Positions 50,221 to 59,938 of a DNA stretch of 64,000 bases are shown here, piece by piece. Position numbers and translations under genes: made by a program. This stretch comes from Accumulibacter sp. Lineage in GTDB: Bacteria > Pseudomonadota > Gammaproteobacteria > Burkholderiales > Rhodocyclaceae. Location of the stretch: the NCBI GenBank assembly GCA_024235695.1, contig JACKLX010000002.1:62001-126000 (forward strand), in the 5' to 3' direction. The stretch's first letter is position 1. The number at the start of each line of letters is the position of its first letter. Under the pieces are notes generated by a model. It did not search any database and had not been told where the DNA came from. It was given only the letters and a program-made list of their open reading frames with translations.

Positions 50221-53200
50221 TCACGACGAGGCCCTCAGCGAGTCCGGCGTCGACCGACGTCGCTCGCGCATGAACGCCAGGTAGAGCAGAGGCACGGCAA
50301 ACAGCGTCAGTATTGTCGAGAACATCAGCCCCCAGACGATGCTTGACGCCACCGGCCCCCACAGCAGGCTCTTGCCGCCGAGGCCGAATGCCAGCGAAAA
50401 GAGGCCGCCGATGGTCGTGGTGGTGGTGATCAGGATCGGCACGACGCGGCGGCGGCCGGCCATGATCAGCGCGTGCATGCTGCCCATGCCGCGCTGCCGG
50501 CGGTCATTGGCAGCGTCGATCAGGACGATCGCCGAGTTCACGCCGATGCCGGTCAGCGCGATCACCCCGTAAAGCGTGTACAGCGAAAGAGGATTGCCCG
50601 ACAGCGCCAGTCCGAAGGCGACGCCGGTGAACGCCAGTGGCACGGTGATCAGGATCATCAGTGGCTGCCAGTAACTGGCAAACTGCGCGGCGAGAATCAG
50701 GTAGATGATGCCGACGCCGAGCAGGAACAGCATCTTCATCGCCGCCAGGCTCTCCTCGATGTCCTCCAGCTCGCCCGAAAAATCGAGGCTGACGCCGGGA
50801 TGGCGGGAGCGGATCTGGTCCCACTCGCTGGCAATGATCGCGTTGGCGGCGGCGGTATCGGTGATTTCCTTGTCGAGATTGGCTTCGACGGTGACTGTAC
50901 GGCGCAGATTGTAATGGCGGATGAAGCCGCGTCCAGGCGTGATTTCCTGCTCGACCAGCGCTCCCAAGCGGCTGCTCTGCCCGTCCGGCAGGGCGATCGG
51001 CTCATCGAGGAAGGTCGCCGGGTCAAGGCGTGCCGTTCGCTCCGAGCGTACCCGTAACTCGATCTTGTCGCCCTCGTCGCGGGTGAATGCCACCACCTCG
51101 CCGTCAATCGCGATGCGTACCTGCCGCGCCAGTTGTGCGGCACTGATGCCAGCCTTGCGCAGCGCGTCGCGGTCAAACTGCAGGCTCAACTGCGGGCGGC
51201 CGGGAACATTGTCGTCCTGGACGTCGCGGGCACCGGGGATGTGCGCGGTAATCGCCTTGAGCGCGTCGGCCGCGGCCTGCAGACTCGAGAAGTCGTCGCC
51301 ACGCACCTTGACGCTGATCGCCTTGCCAGCCGGCGGCCCGCCCGAGAGCACGGTGAAGCTCTTGCGGCCCGGCCCGGGCACCGCTTCGACCGCGGCGCGC
51401 ATCGCCTCGACCGCTTCGCTGACGCTGCGGGCGCCCTTCGACTGCGGGTTCAGCGAAACGATGACCTGGCCATAGGGGTCGCCATAGAGCGGTTCGGTAT
51501 CGGTGAATTTGACGCCGGCGATGGCGTGGACCGAGCGCGCTTCGCCGCTCGCTCCGATGCCCTTGAGCTGGCTGCGAACCACGGTTTCTACCGCCTGCGC
51601 TTCCGCGCGGGTGTCTTCGAGCGTCGCCGTGGCCGGCATGTCGACGTTCACGTAGATGATGCGCATCGGGTCGAAAGCGAAGAACTGGACGCGAATCACG
51701 CCGCTGGCGACCAGCGCGACGGCTGCGGCAACCGCCGTCGCTGCCAGCAGCGCAAAGCGCTTCGGCCGTCGCAGCACGTACGCCAGTGTCTGGCCGTAGC
51801 GCAGGCGGATGCGGCGATTGAAGCCGTTGCGCCAGACCTGAAGGCGCGATGGCCGGTCGAGCCGCAGGCCGATGGCGACGACATGCACCGGCATCATCCA
51901 GAATGCCTCGAGCAGCGAGATCAGCAAGGCCAGGGTGACGACGAAGGGAATGATGAACATGAACTTGCCGACGATGCCCGGCAGCAGCATCAGCGGCAGG
52001 AAGGCGGCCATTGTTGTTGCCACCGACGCCAATACCGGTGCCCAGACTTCAGCGATGGCGTCGAGGCTCGCCGGCAGCGCCGCTTGCCCGCGCTCGATGC
52101 GGTAGTAGGTCGCTTCGACGATCACCACCGCGTCGTCGACCAGCAGCCCCAGCGCAATGACCACGCCGAGTAGCACCGAGACATTGACCGTGTGGCCCAT
52201 GGCCGCCAGCACGGCGAAGGTGCCGAGCAGCGAGAACGGTATTCCCAGCGCCACCAGCAGGCCGATTTTGCCGCCGAGAAAAAGCCAGCAGACGGCGAGC
52301 ACCATGATCACGCCGTACAGCGCGTTGGTCTGCATCACGCCGATGGCTTCCCTGGTCGGAATCGTCTGATCGTCGGCCAGCGTCAGTCGCAGGCCGCTGG
52401 CCGCGAGCACGACGTTCTCCTCATCGATGAAGCGGCGCAGGCGGTCCACCAGTTCCAGCGTGTTGCTGCCGGCTTTCTTGTTGATCGACAGCGAAACCGC
52501 ATCGCGACCGTCGGTCGACGCGTACTGAGTGGCTGGCGCACGCGCGCGCTCGATGCGCGCCAGTTCGTCTAGTCGGGCTGAAATCTCCGGTCGCGATGTT
52601 GAGCGGACCGGCAGCGTCGCCAGCGACTCGGGGTCGGTGAACACCCCCTTGACGCCGACCGACCAGGCGCTGCCCTGGCCTTTCAGCGTGCCGCCTGAAA
52701 CGTCGCGGTACCAGGCCTGGACGCTGTCGGCGATGTCGGTGCTGGTCAGGCCGCGGGCGGCCAGCGCCTGCGGGTTGGCGCTGATCAGCAGCTCCGGGTC
52801 GCGCAGTCCCGAGGCGATGACGCTGTCGACGCCGCTCATCCGCTCGAGATCGGTCTTGATCCGGCGGGCGTTCAGTCGCAGGATTTCGTCGTCTGCCTGA
52901 CCGACCAGCAGGATCGACGCAGTGGGAAAGCCGTTCGAGGTGGTAATTTCGGTGACCAGCGGATCCTTCGCCTCGGGCGGCAATTCGGACTTGGCCTTGT
53001 TCTGGATTTCGCGGCGCAGGTCGTTCATCCGCTTGTCGAAATTGCGCTCGGAAATCTCCCGGAAGCGCACCAGGATGGTCGAGATGTTCTCGCGCGAGGT
53101 CGAGATCACGAAACGAACGTCGGCGACGCCCTTGATGCCGTCTTCGAGCGGATTGGTCACCAGCCGTTCGACCTCTTCGGCGCTCGAACCCGGCAGGGCG

Positions 53201-53346
53201 GTGACGATGCTCACCCAGTTGAAGTTGATCTCCGGGTCCTGTTCGCGTGGCATCGTCAGGTAGCTGAGCAGCCCGAGCAACAACACCACCGCGAAGGCAA
53301 TATTCGCCAGCGGATGGTTGGAGATCAGCGCACGCATCAGCTTCAC
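50221..53346 (-). CDS. RND-family efflux transporter permease
   Basis: A 1041-residue AcrB/MexB-superfamily inner-membrane pump with the usual 12-helix layout (two blocks of one plus five helices around large periplasmic loops). The proton-relay aspartate pair is in LLVDDAVVIVEATYYRIERG (TM4), and the PREQDPEINFNWVSI N-terminal loop is typical of the subgroup annotated as multidrug or cation efflux. The HAE-type versus metal-type substrate cannot be told. It lies 15 bp after its adaptor gene; no outer-membrane channel gene adjoins. Confidence 0.94.
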   Translation of the reverse strand: MKLMRALISNHPLANIAFAVVLLLGLLSYLTMPREQDPEINFNWVSIVTALPGSSAEEVERLVTNPLEDGIKGVADVRFVISTSRENISTILVRFREISERNFDKRMNDLRREIQNKAKSELPPEAKDPLVTEITTSNGFPTASILLVGQADDEILRLNARRIKTDLERMSGVDSVIASGLRDPELLISANPQALAARGLTSTDIADSVQAWYRDVSGGTLKGQGSAWSVGVKGVFTDPESLATLPVRSTSRPEISARLDELARIERARAPATQYASTDGRDAVSLSINKKAGSNTLELVDRLRRFIDEENVVLAASGLRLTLADDQTIPTREAIGVMQTNALYGVIMVLAVCWLFLGGKIGLLVALGIPFSLLGTFAVLAAMGHTVNVSVLLGVVIALGLLVDDAVVIVEATYYRIERGQAALPASLDAIAEVWAPVLASVATTMAAFLPLMLLPGIVGKFMFIIPFVVTLALLISLLEAFWMMPVHVVAIGLRLDRPSRLQVWRNGFNRRIRLRYGQTLAYVLRRPKRFALLAATAVAAAVALVASGVIRVQFFAFDPMRIIYVNVDMPATATLEDTRAEAQAVETVVRSQLKGIGASGEARSVHAIAGVKFTDTEPLYGDPYGQVIVSLNPQSKGARSVSEAVEAMRAAVEAVPGPGRKSFTVLSGGPPAGKAISVKVRGDDFSSLQAAADALKAITAHIPGARDVQDDNVPGRPQLSLQFDRDALRKAGISAAQLARQVRIAIDGEVVAFTRDEGDKIELRVRSERTARLDPATFLDEPIALPDGQSSRLGALVEQEITPGRGFIRHYNLRRTVTVEANLDKEITDTAAANAIIASEWDQIRSRHPGVSLDFSGELEDIEESLAAMKMLFLLGVGIIYLILAAQFASYWQPLMILITVPLAFTGVAFGLALSGNPLSLYTLYGVIALTGIGVNSAIVLIDAANDRRQRGMGSMHALIMAGRRRVVPILITTTTTIGGLFSLAFGLGGKSLLWGPVASSIVWGLMFSTILTLFAVPLLYLAFMRERRRSTPDSLRASS

Positions 53347-53361
53347 GACCGCTTGCGCACC

Positions 53362-54444
53362 TTATTTGATCGCCGCGCCGTCTTGCAGTGTGGCCTGGCC
53401 GCGGACGACGACACGCGTATCTGCCGGCAGCTTGACCGCCGCCGCGCGACCTTCCTGCGCACCGCGCAGGGCGACGAAACGCGCGTCGCCGCCGCGCTGC
53501 ACGAAGATGCCGATTTCGCCGCCGCGCCGCACCAGCAGCTGCGCTGGCAGGTGCGCTTGCGGTTCGCGCCAGAGCAGGCGGCCGTCGCTGCCCGGTGGCA
53601 CCGGTGGCGCGGCTCCGGTGGCAAAACGCAGGCGTACTTCCTGCGTGCGCGCCGGCGCCGATACCGTGCCGCCGATGCGCAGCAGGCGCAGCGGGTAAGC
53701 CTCTCCGCCCACCTCGAAGGAAATCTCCTGGGCGCGGCGCAAGCCGGCGGCATCGGCCGGCGCGATGTTTGCGCTGACTTCGGCTGCCCCGCTTTCGGCC
53801 AGAACATAGAGCACGGTGCCGGGAGTGACCACTTCGCCGGTCTGCGCCAGGCGTTCCTTGACGCTCGCTGCAAATGGCGCGTGCAAGGTCGCTTTCGCCA
53901 GCTGGCGGCGCGCCACCGCCAGTTGCGCGCGGTGCGAAGCCAGTTCGCTGCGCCGGAGCGCTACTTCGGTGTCTCGCTGAAGCTGCGCTTCCTGTGAGAA
54001 GAAGCCGCGCGCAACCAGCGCCCTCGAGCGCTCACGTTGCTGCTCGGCCTGTTTCAGGCGCGCCAGCGAGCCGTCTACCGCCGCCTCCGCCTGCGCGACC
54101 GCGAGACGGAAGTCGGTTGGATCGATCTCTGCCAGTATCTGGCCCTTGTGCACCGTGCTACCTGCCTCGGCGGTCCAGCGCAGCAGGACGCCGCTGACTT
54201 CTGCCGACAGCTTCGACTCGTTGCGCGGGATCACGCTGGCGGCCAGTTCGCGTTGCGGATAAATCACCACTTCACGGAGCGCCCTTGTTTCGATGGTCAC
54301 CGGCAGCGTGCCGGTGTTGGCTGCCGCTGGCTGAGCTGACGCGGGTGGAACGGCGACAAGTACGGCACCGGTCAGGGCAAGCGCCGCGGCTACGGTCAGC
54401 CGTGCCGGGCGGGGAGTCGGTTGCTGCACAGGAAAGGCTTTCAC
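53362..54444 (-). CDS. RND efflux periplasmic adaptor (membrane fusion protein)
   Basis: A HlyD/AcrA-type adaptor of about 360 residues. A signal peptide (LTVAAALALTGAVLVAVPPASA) is followed by the beta-barrel/lipoyl half (GVLLRWTAEAGSTVHKGQILAEID), a coiled-coil hairpin (RLKQAEQQRERSRALVARG), and the matching second lipoyl half (HAPFAASVKERLAQTGEVV). The exact start is uncertain: GTG at 54444 is used, a TTG at 54456 is open too, and neither has a clear ribosome binding site. It is the first gene of the adaptor-pump pair. Confidence 0.9.
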   Translation of the reverse strand: MKAFPVQQPTPRPARLTVAAALALTGAVLVAVPPASAQPAAANTGTLPVTIETRALREVVIYPQRELAASVIPRNESKLSAEVSGVLLRWTAEAGSTVHKGQILAEIDPTDFRLAVAQAEAAVDGSLARLKQAEQQRERSRALVARGFFSQEAQLQRDTEVALRRSELASHRAQLAVARRQLAKATLHAPFAASVKERLAQTGEVVTPGTVLYVLAESGAAEVSANIAPADAAGLRRAQEISFEVGGEAYPLRLLRIGGTVSAPARTQEVRLRFATGAAPPVPPGSDGRLLWREPQAHLPAQLLVRRGGEIGIFVQRGGDARFVALRGAQEGRAAAVKLPADTRVVVRGQATLQDGAAIK

Positions 54445-54764
54445 GAGAAGTTGCAAGAGTGGCGCCGGCGGGGTCTGCGGGCTGCTGGCACGCTCGCCAG
54501 CAAGTGGAGCGAAGTATCGTCAGCAACGGCGTCGCGGTCAAACAGACCAAACCCGCGCCGTCGGGAACACCAGCGCTCCAGGCCGCTTGGAAGACTGCCT
54601 GAGCGCCGCTGCCGGGTTGATGGTGATCGCGGCGACAAACTCGACCGGGCGTCAGCGGCACAACCGTGCTCGAATTGCGCACAAACCGGCCGGCATCCTG
54701 CGCGGCGCCACGGGCGCGAGGGACGAAGCCGGCCTGGAGCCGCGTTACCGCTGTTGTCGACGAG
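54445..54764. other. Intergenic region between efflux adaptor and ankyrin genes
   Basis: 320 bp. Short open frames occur on both strands but have low-complexity Arg-rich translations and no family resemblance. The promoter of the efflux pair must be here; I could not place it. Confidence 0.5.
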
Positions 54765-55271
54765 CTATTTCTTGTCCATGTCGCGAGCGGCCCTGATGAG
54801 GTCCGCGTCCAGGACGGAGGTGTCGGTTCCGTAACAGCGCACCATCTCGATTTCCTCGAACACCGGTGGCTCCTCGCCTGCCTGCGTGCGGTCGGCACTG
54901 GCTGCGTCGTAGTGGCGACCTCGCCAGCGTGCGACCATCATTTCCTGGTCGGTCAGCCCGGTCTTCATGCCCGGCGGAACCTCTACACCCATTTCTATCA
55001 GGGCCTTCACGACTTCGGTTCGGCGACCTCTGATGGCCATCGACAAGGGGGACGTCGGCTGCGAGTTGTCCGGCAGGTTGGCTTTCGCTCCACGTGCGAT
55101 CAATTCGCGGACGATTTCGACGTAGCCCATGAAGCAGGCAACGCCCAGCGGCAAGCCCGGGTCGCCCCGGCCGTCGTTTATTTCAACCGAGGTTCCGGCA
55201 TCCAGCAAAGCCCGGACCTCTTGCAGGCGGCCTGTCCGGATTGCTTTGAGCAGGTCAATGGCAGCGTTCAC
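54765..55271 (-). CDS. Ankyrin-repeat protein
   Basis: A 168-residue cytoplasmic protein of about three ankyrin repeats (LLKAIRTGRLQEVRALLDAG; GVACFMGYVEIVRELIARGA; PLSMAIRGRRTEVVKALIEMG) followed by an acidic tail of about 60 residues (GEEPPVFEEIEMV) without a known domain. There is no signal peptide. Such proteins mediate protein-protein contacts; no partner can be named. It lies 302 bp downstream of the RraA-like gene on the same strand and is probably transcribed separately. Confidence 0.8.
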   Translation of the reverse strand: MNAAIDLLKAIRTGRLQEVRALLDAGTSVEINDGRGDPGLPLGVACFMGYVEIVRELIARGAKANLPDNSQPTSPLSMAIRGRRTEVVKALIEMGVEVPPGMKTGLTDQEMMVARWRGRHYDAASADRTQAGEEPPVFEEIEMVRCYGTDTSVLDADLIRAARDMDKK

Positions 55272-55573
55272 AACTCGTCTCCGATTCTGGCGGTTTCAAG
55301 GCGGCAAGCGAAGTATCTTCCCGGTCCAGGTTGCGGTCAATGCGTACGCCCCTGCGTTCGCAGGTGGTCATCACGCACGGTACCGCCGAGGCCCACATTC
55401 CTTTGAATACGGCGGCATGCGTCCGTCGGCTCACCGCGTCGGCAGGCGGTCGGGCCGGCAAGCTTCGTGGCAAGTTCCCCCGGGTCATTTCGGGGGCGCA
55501 GCAATCATTGCCCGTCGGTTTCGCCGTTCGGACGCGTCGGGCGACACGACCAGGCGGCCGGCCTGATCGACTT
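55272..55573. other. Intergenic region ankyrin gene / rraA-like gene
   Basis: 302 bp without a supported gene. CCCCCG (55477-55482) and CGGGGG (55491-55496) can form a hairpin with an 8-nt loop after the rraA-like gene; there is no T-run, so termination is uncertain. Confidence 0.5.
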
Positions 55574-56068
55574 TCAGGCCAGGGCTTCGGCGCTGACCAC
55601 CACGCCATCATGGTCGACGTAGATCCACTCGCCGGGCTTGAAGCGCACACCGCCGAAGCTTACGGTCAGGTCGCGCTCACCAACGCCTTTCTTGACGCTC
55701 TTCATCGGGTGGGTATTGAGCGCGCGAACGCCGAGGTCGATTGCCTTGATATCGTCAGAGTCGCGTATGCAGCCGTACACGACGATTCCCTCCCAGCGGT
55801 TCTTGTGCGCGAGGATTGCCAATTGGTCGCCCACCAGCGCACAGCGCATGGAGCCGCCACCATCTACCACCAGCACCCTGCCGGCGCCGTCTTCGGCGAG
55901 CAGCTCGCGCACCAGGGAGTTGTCCTCGAAGAGCTTGAGTGTCGTTATTCGGCCGCTGAACGAGGGCCGGCCACCGTAACTCCGGAAGATCGGCGCAACG
56001 ACACGGACGGAGCCGTCAGCAAGTCCGCTTTCATGGTTGTCGAGGAGGTCGGCGGTCTTGAAACTCAT
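55574..56068 (-). CDS. rraA: RraA-like protein (RNase E activity regulator / HMG-CHA aldolase family)
   Basis: A 164-residue RraA-family protein. Marks: FKTADLLDNHE, PIFRSYGGRPSFSGRI, VVDGGGSMRCALVGDQLA, VYGCIRDSDDIKAIDLGVRA and the C-terminal WIYVDHDGVVVS. The Gly-x-x-x-D/Arg-Asp metal and substrate residues of the class II aldolase branch (CALVGDQLA, CIRDS) are present, so it may have 4-hydroxy-4-methyl-2-oxoglutarate aldolase activity; inhibition of RNase E is known for the E. coli member. ATG at 56068 is chosen over a frame open to 56116. It follows clpA by 83 bp on the same strand. Confidence 0.85.
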   Translation of the reverse strand: MSFKTADLLDNHESGLADGSVRVVAPIFRSYGGRPSFSGRITTLKLFEDNSLVRELLAEDGAGRVLVVDGGGSMRCALVGDQLAILAHKNRWEGIVVYGCIRDSDDIKAIDLGVRALNTHPMKSVKKGVGERDLTVSFGGVRFKPGEWIYVDHDGVVVSAEALA

Positions 56069-56151
56069 GGTGCTTGTCTCGTGTGCCCAAATTGCAGGTG
56101 GCGGATCACTGGCCATGCCTTCTCCCGCATGGCCAGTGGCCAGGGAGATCT

Positions 56152-58410
56152 TCAGGCGACGGCCGCGGGTTCTTCTTCGAAGATCAGTTTCACCTTCTGC
56201 TCGTCGTCCAGGTCGACGATGACGTGCCCGCCGTGCGCCAGGCGGCCGAACAGCAACTCATCGGCGAGAGAGGCACGAATGGTGTCCTGAATCAGTCGAG
56301 CCATCGGCCGGGCGCCCATCATCGGGTCGAAGCCATGCGCGGCGAGATGATCCTTGAGTGTCGTGGTGAAAACCGCTTCGACTTTCCGCTCGTGCAGCTG
56401 CGCCTCGAGTTGCATCAGGAACTTGTCGACCACCCGCAGGATCACCTCGTGATCGAGCGACTTGAACGAGATGGTGGCGTCGAGGCGGTTGCGAAACTCG
56501 GGCGTAAAGATTCGCTTGATCTCGATCATTTCGTCGCCGGCCTGCCGCGTTGGCGTGAACCCCATCGTCGCTTTCTGGATGGCCTCTTGTCCGGCGTTGG
56601 TGGTCATGATGATGATGACATTGCGGAAATCCGCCTTGCGGCCGTTATTGTCGGTCAGTGTGCCGTGGTCCATGACCTGCAGCAGGATGTTGTAGATGTC
56701 GGGATGCGCCTTCTCGATTTCGTCGAGCAGCAGCACGCTGTACGGTTTCTTGGTGACCGCCTCGGTCAGCAGGCCGCCCTGATCGAAGCCGACGTAGCCG
56801 GGCGGCGCGCCAATCAGGCGCGACACGGCGTGACGTTCCATGTATTCCGACATGTCGAAACGAATCAGTTCGTTGCCGAGACAGTACGCCAGCTGTTTGG
56901 CTACTTCGGTCTTGCCAACGCCGGTAGGGCCCGAGAACAGGAAGCTGCCGATTGGCTTGGTCGGGTTACCAAGGCCCGAGCGCGCCATCTTGATTGCCTT
57001 GGCGAGCGCGTCAATCGCTGCGTTCTGGCCAAAGACCACGGCTTTCAGGTCGCGGTCGAGATTCCTCAGGTTGTTCCGGTCGTCCGACGAGACGTGGGTG
57101 GACGGGATGCGCGCGATCTTGGCGACGATCTCCTCGATGTCGATCTTGCCGATCATCTTCTTCTGCCTGGACTTGGGCAGGATTCGCTGCGCAGCGCCGG
57201 CTTCATCGATGACGTCGATCGCCTTGTCGGGCAGGTGGCGGTCGGTGATGAAGCGTACCGACAGTTCTACCGCCGAGCTCAGAGCCGCGGCCGAGTACTT
57301 GATGCCGTGGTGGGCTTCGAAACGTGATTTCAGACCCTTGAGGATCTCCACCGCTTCGGCGCTTGACGGTTCATTCACATCGATCTTCTGGAATCGGCGC
57401 GACAGTGCGTGGTCTTTCTCGAAAATCCCGCGGTACTCGTTGTAGGTCGTCGCGCCGATGCATTTCAGCTGCCCCGACGACAGCGCCGGTTTGAGCAGGT
57501 TGGACGCGTCGAGGGTGCCGCCCGAGGCCGAGCCGGCGCCAATCAGCGTATGGATCTCGTCGATGAACAGGATCGCCTGCGGGTTCTCGCTGAGTTGCTT
57601 GAGAACCGCCTTCAGGCGCTGTTCGAAATCGCCGCGGTACTTGGTGCCGGCCAGCAGCGAACCCATGTCCAGGCAGTAGACGTTCGCCTTGGCCAGGATC
57701 TCGGGGATGTCGCACTCGACGATTCGCCGCGCCAGTCCTTCGGCAATCGCAGTTTTTCCGACTCCGGCCTCGCCGACCAGCAGGGGGTTGTTCTTGCGCC
57801 GACGGCAGAGCGTCTGGATCACCCGCTCGAGTTCCCGGTCGCGACCGATCAGTGGGTCGATCTTGCCCTGGAGAGCAAGGGCGTTGAGGTTGATGGTGTA
57901 ACTTTCAAGCGGGCCGGCAGCGCTCTGCTGGTCGACATCGGTCTCGACTTCCGGGTCACCCCGCGGGGCACTCTGCGGGATCTTGCTGATCCCGTGCGAT
58001 ATGAAATTGACCACGTCGAGGCGAGTGACGCCCTGCTTCTGCAGGTAATAGACCGCGTGCGAATCCTTCTCGCCGAAGATCGCGACCAGCACGTTGGCGC
58101 CGTTGACTTCCTTGCGGCCCGATGACTGGACGTGCAGGATGGCGCGCTGTATGACGCGCTGGAAGCCCAGCGTCGGTTGCGTATCGATTTCATCTTCGCC
58201 GGCGACGGTCGGCGTGTGTTCGCCGATGAAGCGGATCAAGTCCTTGCGCAATTGCTCGATGCTGGCGCCGCAGGCGCGCATCGCCTCGGCTGCCGACGGG
58301 TTGTCGAGCAGAGCCAGCAGCAGGTGTTCGACCGTGATGAACTCATGACGCTTCTGCCGCGCTTCGACAAATGCCATGTGCAAACTAACTTCGAGTTCCT
58401 GGGCGATCAT
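56152..58410 (-). CDS. clpA: ATP-dependent Clp protease ATP-binding subunit ClpA
   Basis: A 752-residue HSP100 unfoldase that feeds substrates to ClpP. N-domain (about 1-145), first AAA+ with Walker A GEAGVGKT near 214, second AAA+ with GPTGVGKT near 495 and FRNRLD sensor region. The ClpP-docking loop reads MGF (in KATMGFTP), equivalent to IGL in E. coli. It starts one base after the clpS stop, so clpS and clpA are translationally coupled. clpP is not in this window. Confidence 0.97.
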   Translation of the reverse strand: MIAQELEVSLHMAFVEARQKRHEFITVEHLLLALLDNPSAAEAMRACGASIEQLRKDLIRFIGEHTPTVAGEDEIDTQPTLGFQRVIQRAILHVQSSGRKEVNGANVLVAIFGEKDSHAVYYLQKQGVTRLDVVNFISHGISKIPQSAPRGDPEVETDVDQQSAAGPLESYTINLNALALQGKIDPLIGRDRELERVIQTLCRRRKNNPLLVGEAGVGKTAIAEGLARRIVECDIPEILAKANVYCLDMGSLLAGTKYRGDFEQRLKAVLKQLSENPQAILFIDEIHTLIGAGSASGGTLDASNLLKPALSSGQLKCIGATTYNEYRGIFEKDHALSRRFQKIDVNEPSSAEAVEILKGLKSRFEAHHGIKYSAAALSSAVELSVRFITDRHLPDKAIDVIDEAGAAQRILPKSRQKKMIGKIDIEEIVAKIARIPSTHVSSDDRNNLRNLDRDLKAVVFGQNAAIDALAKAIKMARSGLGNPTKPIGSFLFSGPTGVGKTEVAKQLAYCLGNELIRFDMSEYMERHAVSRLIGAPPGYVGFDQGGLLTEAVTKKPYSVLLLDEIEKAHPDIYNILLQVMDHGTLTDNNGRKADFRNVIIIMTTNAGQEAIQKATMGFTPTRQAGDEMIEIKRIFTPEFRNRLDATISFKSLDHEVILRVVDKFLMQLEAQLHERKVEAVFTTTLKDHLAAHGFDPMMGARPMARLIQDTIRASLADELLFGRLAHGGHVIVDLDDEQKVKLIFEEEPAAVA

Positions 58411-58719
58411 TCAGTTTTCCTCCATTACGCACGCCAGGGGATGCTGGTTGCTTCGTGCGAAGGCAGTGACCTGTTCGACTTTCGTTGCCGCGACATCGCG
58501 CGGAAAGATCCCGCACACTCCTCGTCCATCGGTGTGAACTTTGAGCATGATTCGCGTCGCGTGTTCTCGATCCATCCCAAAAAACCTCTGCAGGACGACG
58601 ATCACGAAATCCATCGGGGTGAAATCGTCGTTCAACAACAGAACCTTGTAAAGTGGTGGCGGTTTGAGCTGCGTTCGTTGCGCCTGGAGTAGGGAGTTGT
58701 CCTGATGCTGTGTTGCCAT
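58411..58719 (-). CDS. clpS: ClpS adaptor protein
   Basis: A 102-residue N-end-rule adaptor. A flexible N-terminus precedes the core [20 protein letters not shown], with the N-degron pocket Asn-Asp and the His in [17 protein letters not shown]. It docks N-degron substrates on the ClpA N-domain and sits directly before clpA. It is divergent from the cold-shock gene across 260 bp. Confidence 0.96.
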   Translation of the reverse strand: MATQHQDNSLLQAQRTQLKPPPLYKVLLLNDDFTPMDFVIVVLQRFFGMDREHATRIMLKVHTDGRGVCGIFPRDVAATKVEQVTAFARSNQHPLACVMEEN

Positions 58720-58817
58720 GAGTGAATTCTAAACAGTCTATTCGGATGCGCAATACCGCCGTTCGCCAAACCCCCGAACGGGTATCTGGCCTGGCGAGCG
58801 CCAAACACTGAAAACGC

Positions 58818-58847
58818 TTGACGCATCCGCCTGACTTGGCGTACAAA
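58818..58847 (+). promoter_or_regulatory. Candidate promoter of the cold-shock gene, with long leader
   Basis: TTGACG (58818-58823) and TACAAA (58842-58847) with an 18-bp spacer. A start near 58854 would give a leader of about 126 nt before the ATG. Long structured leaders are usual for cspA-type mRNAs. Confidence 0.4.
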
Positions 58848-58979
58848 TGCAGAATGTTTTCGTTCAAACTGCTGCTCGGTGGTTCTGAGTACCTGAACCC
58901 ACGTCTCAGTCAGGCTTGAATCTGAAGCATGCAAGTCGGGCACTGCCCGGATTTAGTCTTTTTTCAAGGAAGTGGCAAT

Positions 58980-59183
58980 ATGGCAACTGGTACAGTCAAG
59001 TGGTTCAATGATGCGAAGGGTTTCGGTTTCATCACTCCGGATGATGGTAGTGAAGACCTCTTTGCCCATTTCTCCGCGATCACCATGGGTGGATTCAAGA
59101 CCCTCAAAGAGGGCGAAAAGGTTTCCTTCGACGTAACGCAAGGCCCCAAGGGCAAGCAAGCATCGAATATCGCGCGCGCCTGA
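58980..59183 (+). CDS. Cold-shock domain protein (CspA family)
   Basis: A 67-residue single cold-shock domain RNA/ssDNA chaperone. RNP1 is KGFGFI and RNP2 is LFAHF, in [20 protein letters not shown] and [12 protein letters not shown] at 58980 has AAGGA upstream; the frame is open a little further but that part is leader. A strong terminator follows directly. Which Csp paralogue it is, and whether it is cold-inducible, cannot be told. Confidence 0.95.
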   Translation: MATGTVKWFNDAKGFGFITPDDGSEDLFAHFSAITMGGFKTLKEGEKVSFDVTQGPKGKQASNIARA

Positions 59184-59205
59184 GTTTATTGGGTGTGCAA
59201 TAGGG

Positions 59206-59229
59206 ACCCGCCTCCGGCGGGTTTTTTTT
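59206..59229 (+). terminator. Rho-independent terminator after the cold-shock gene
   Basis: ACCCGCC (59206-59212) and GGCGGGT (59216-59222) around TCC, followed by a run of T to 59229. It is 22 bp after the stop codon and is convergent with moaC. Confidence 0.93.
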
Positions 59230-59306
59230 CGCCAGTGCTTCGCGTCGCGGCGACGCCGTGGACGCGCCGGCATCTTCTTCCGGCCAGTTCTTGCCGTCCG
59301 CCGGCC

Positions 59307-59783
59307 TCAGGGTGCGAGCCAGTGCCCGGACTTGCCACCGGTCTTTTCGAGCAGGCGCACGCCCTCGATGCGCATGCCGCGATCGACGGCCTTGCACATG
59401 TCGTAGATGGTCAGCAAGCCGGTAGTGACGGCGCAGAGGGCCTCCATCTCGACGCCGGTGCGACCGAAGGACTCGGCGATGGTCACGCAATGGACGGCAT
59501 TGGTCTGGGTGTCGATTTCGAATTCGACGGCAACCCGGGTCATCGCGATTGGATGGCATAGCGGGATCAGGTCGGACGTTTTCTTGGCGCCCTGGATCGC
59601 CGCGACTTGCGCCACACCAAGCACGTCGCCCTTCTTCGCCGTTCCTTGGACGATCAGCGCCAGAGTTTCCGGCCGCATCAGGATGCTGCCTGCGGCTCGT
59701 GCCCGCCGTGCGGTCGCCGCTTTTTCGCCGACGTCGACCATCTGCGCCTGGCCTCGCGAATCGAAATGGGTGAGTGGGTTCAT
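59307..59783 (-). CDS. moaC: Cyclic pyranopterin monophosphate synthase MoaC
   Basis: A 158-residue MoaC of molybdenum cofactor synthesis. Marks: [55 protein letters not shown] and the C-terminal [23 protein letters not shown]. The frame is open to 59891, but ATG at 59783 gives the normal N-terminus. It stands alone, divergent from the BepA-like gene; no other moa gene is near. Confidence 0.97.
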   Translation of the reverse strand: MNPLTHFDSRGQAQMVDVGEKAATARRARAAGSILMRPETLALIVQGTAKKGDVLGVAQVAAIQGAKKTSDLIPLCHPIAMTRVAVEFEIDTQTNAVHCVTIAESFGRTGVEMEALCAVTTGLLTIYDMCKAVDRGMRIEGVRLLEKTGGKSGHWLAP

Positions 59784-59938
59784 GGGCAGTGGGGTCACGG
59801 CAGCCGGTTGGACGACCGAGCAATCATCCGACCGGCTGCTGGTCGCTGGTAACGCTTCGTAACAATTCTCGGCGCCTCGCGTGCGTATCATAGCACCATC
59901 TTTCTACGGCTCTTGCCGAGGCTTGCCGGAGGTTCCCC

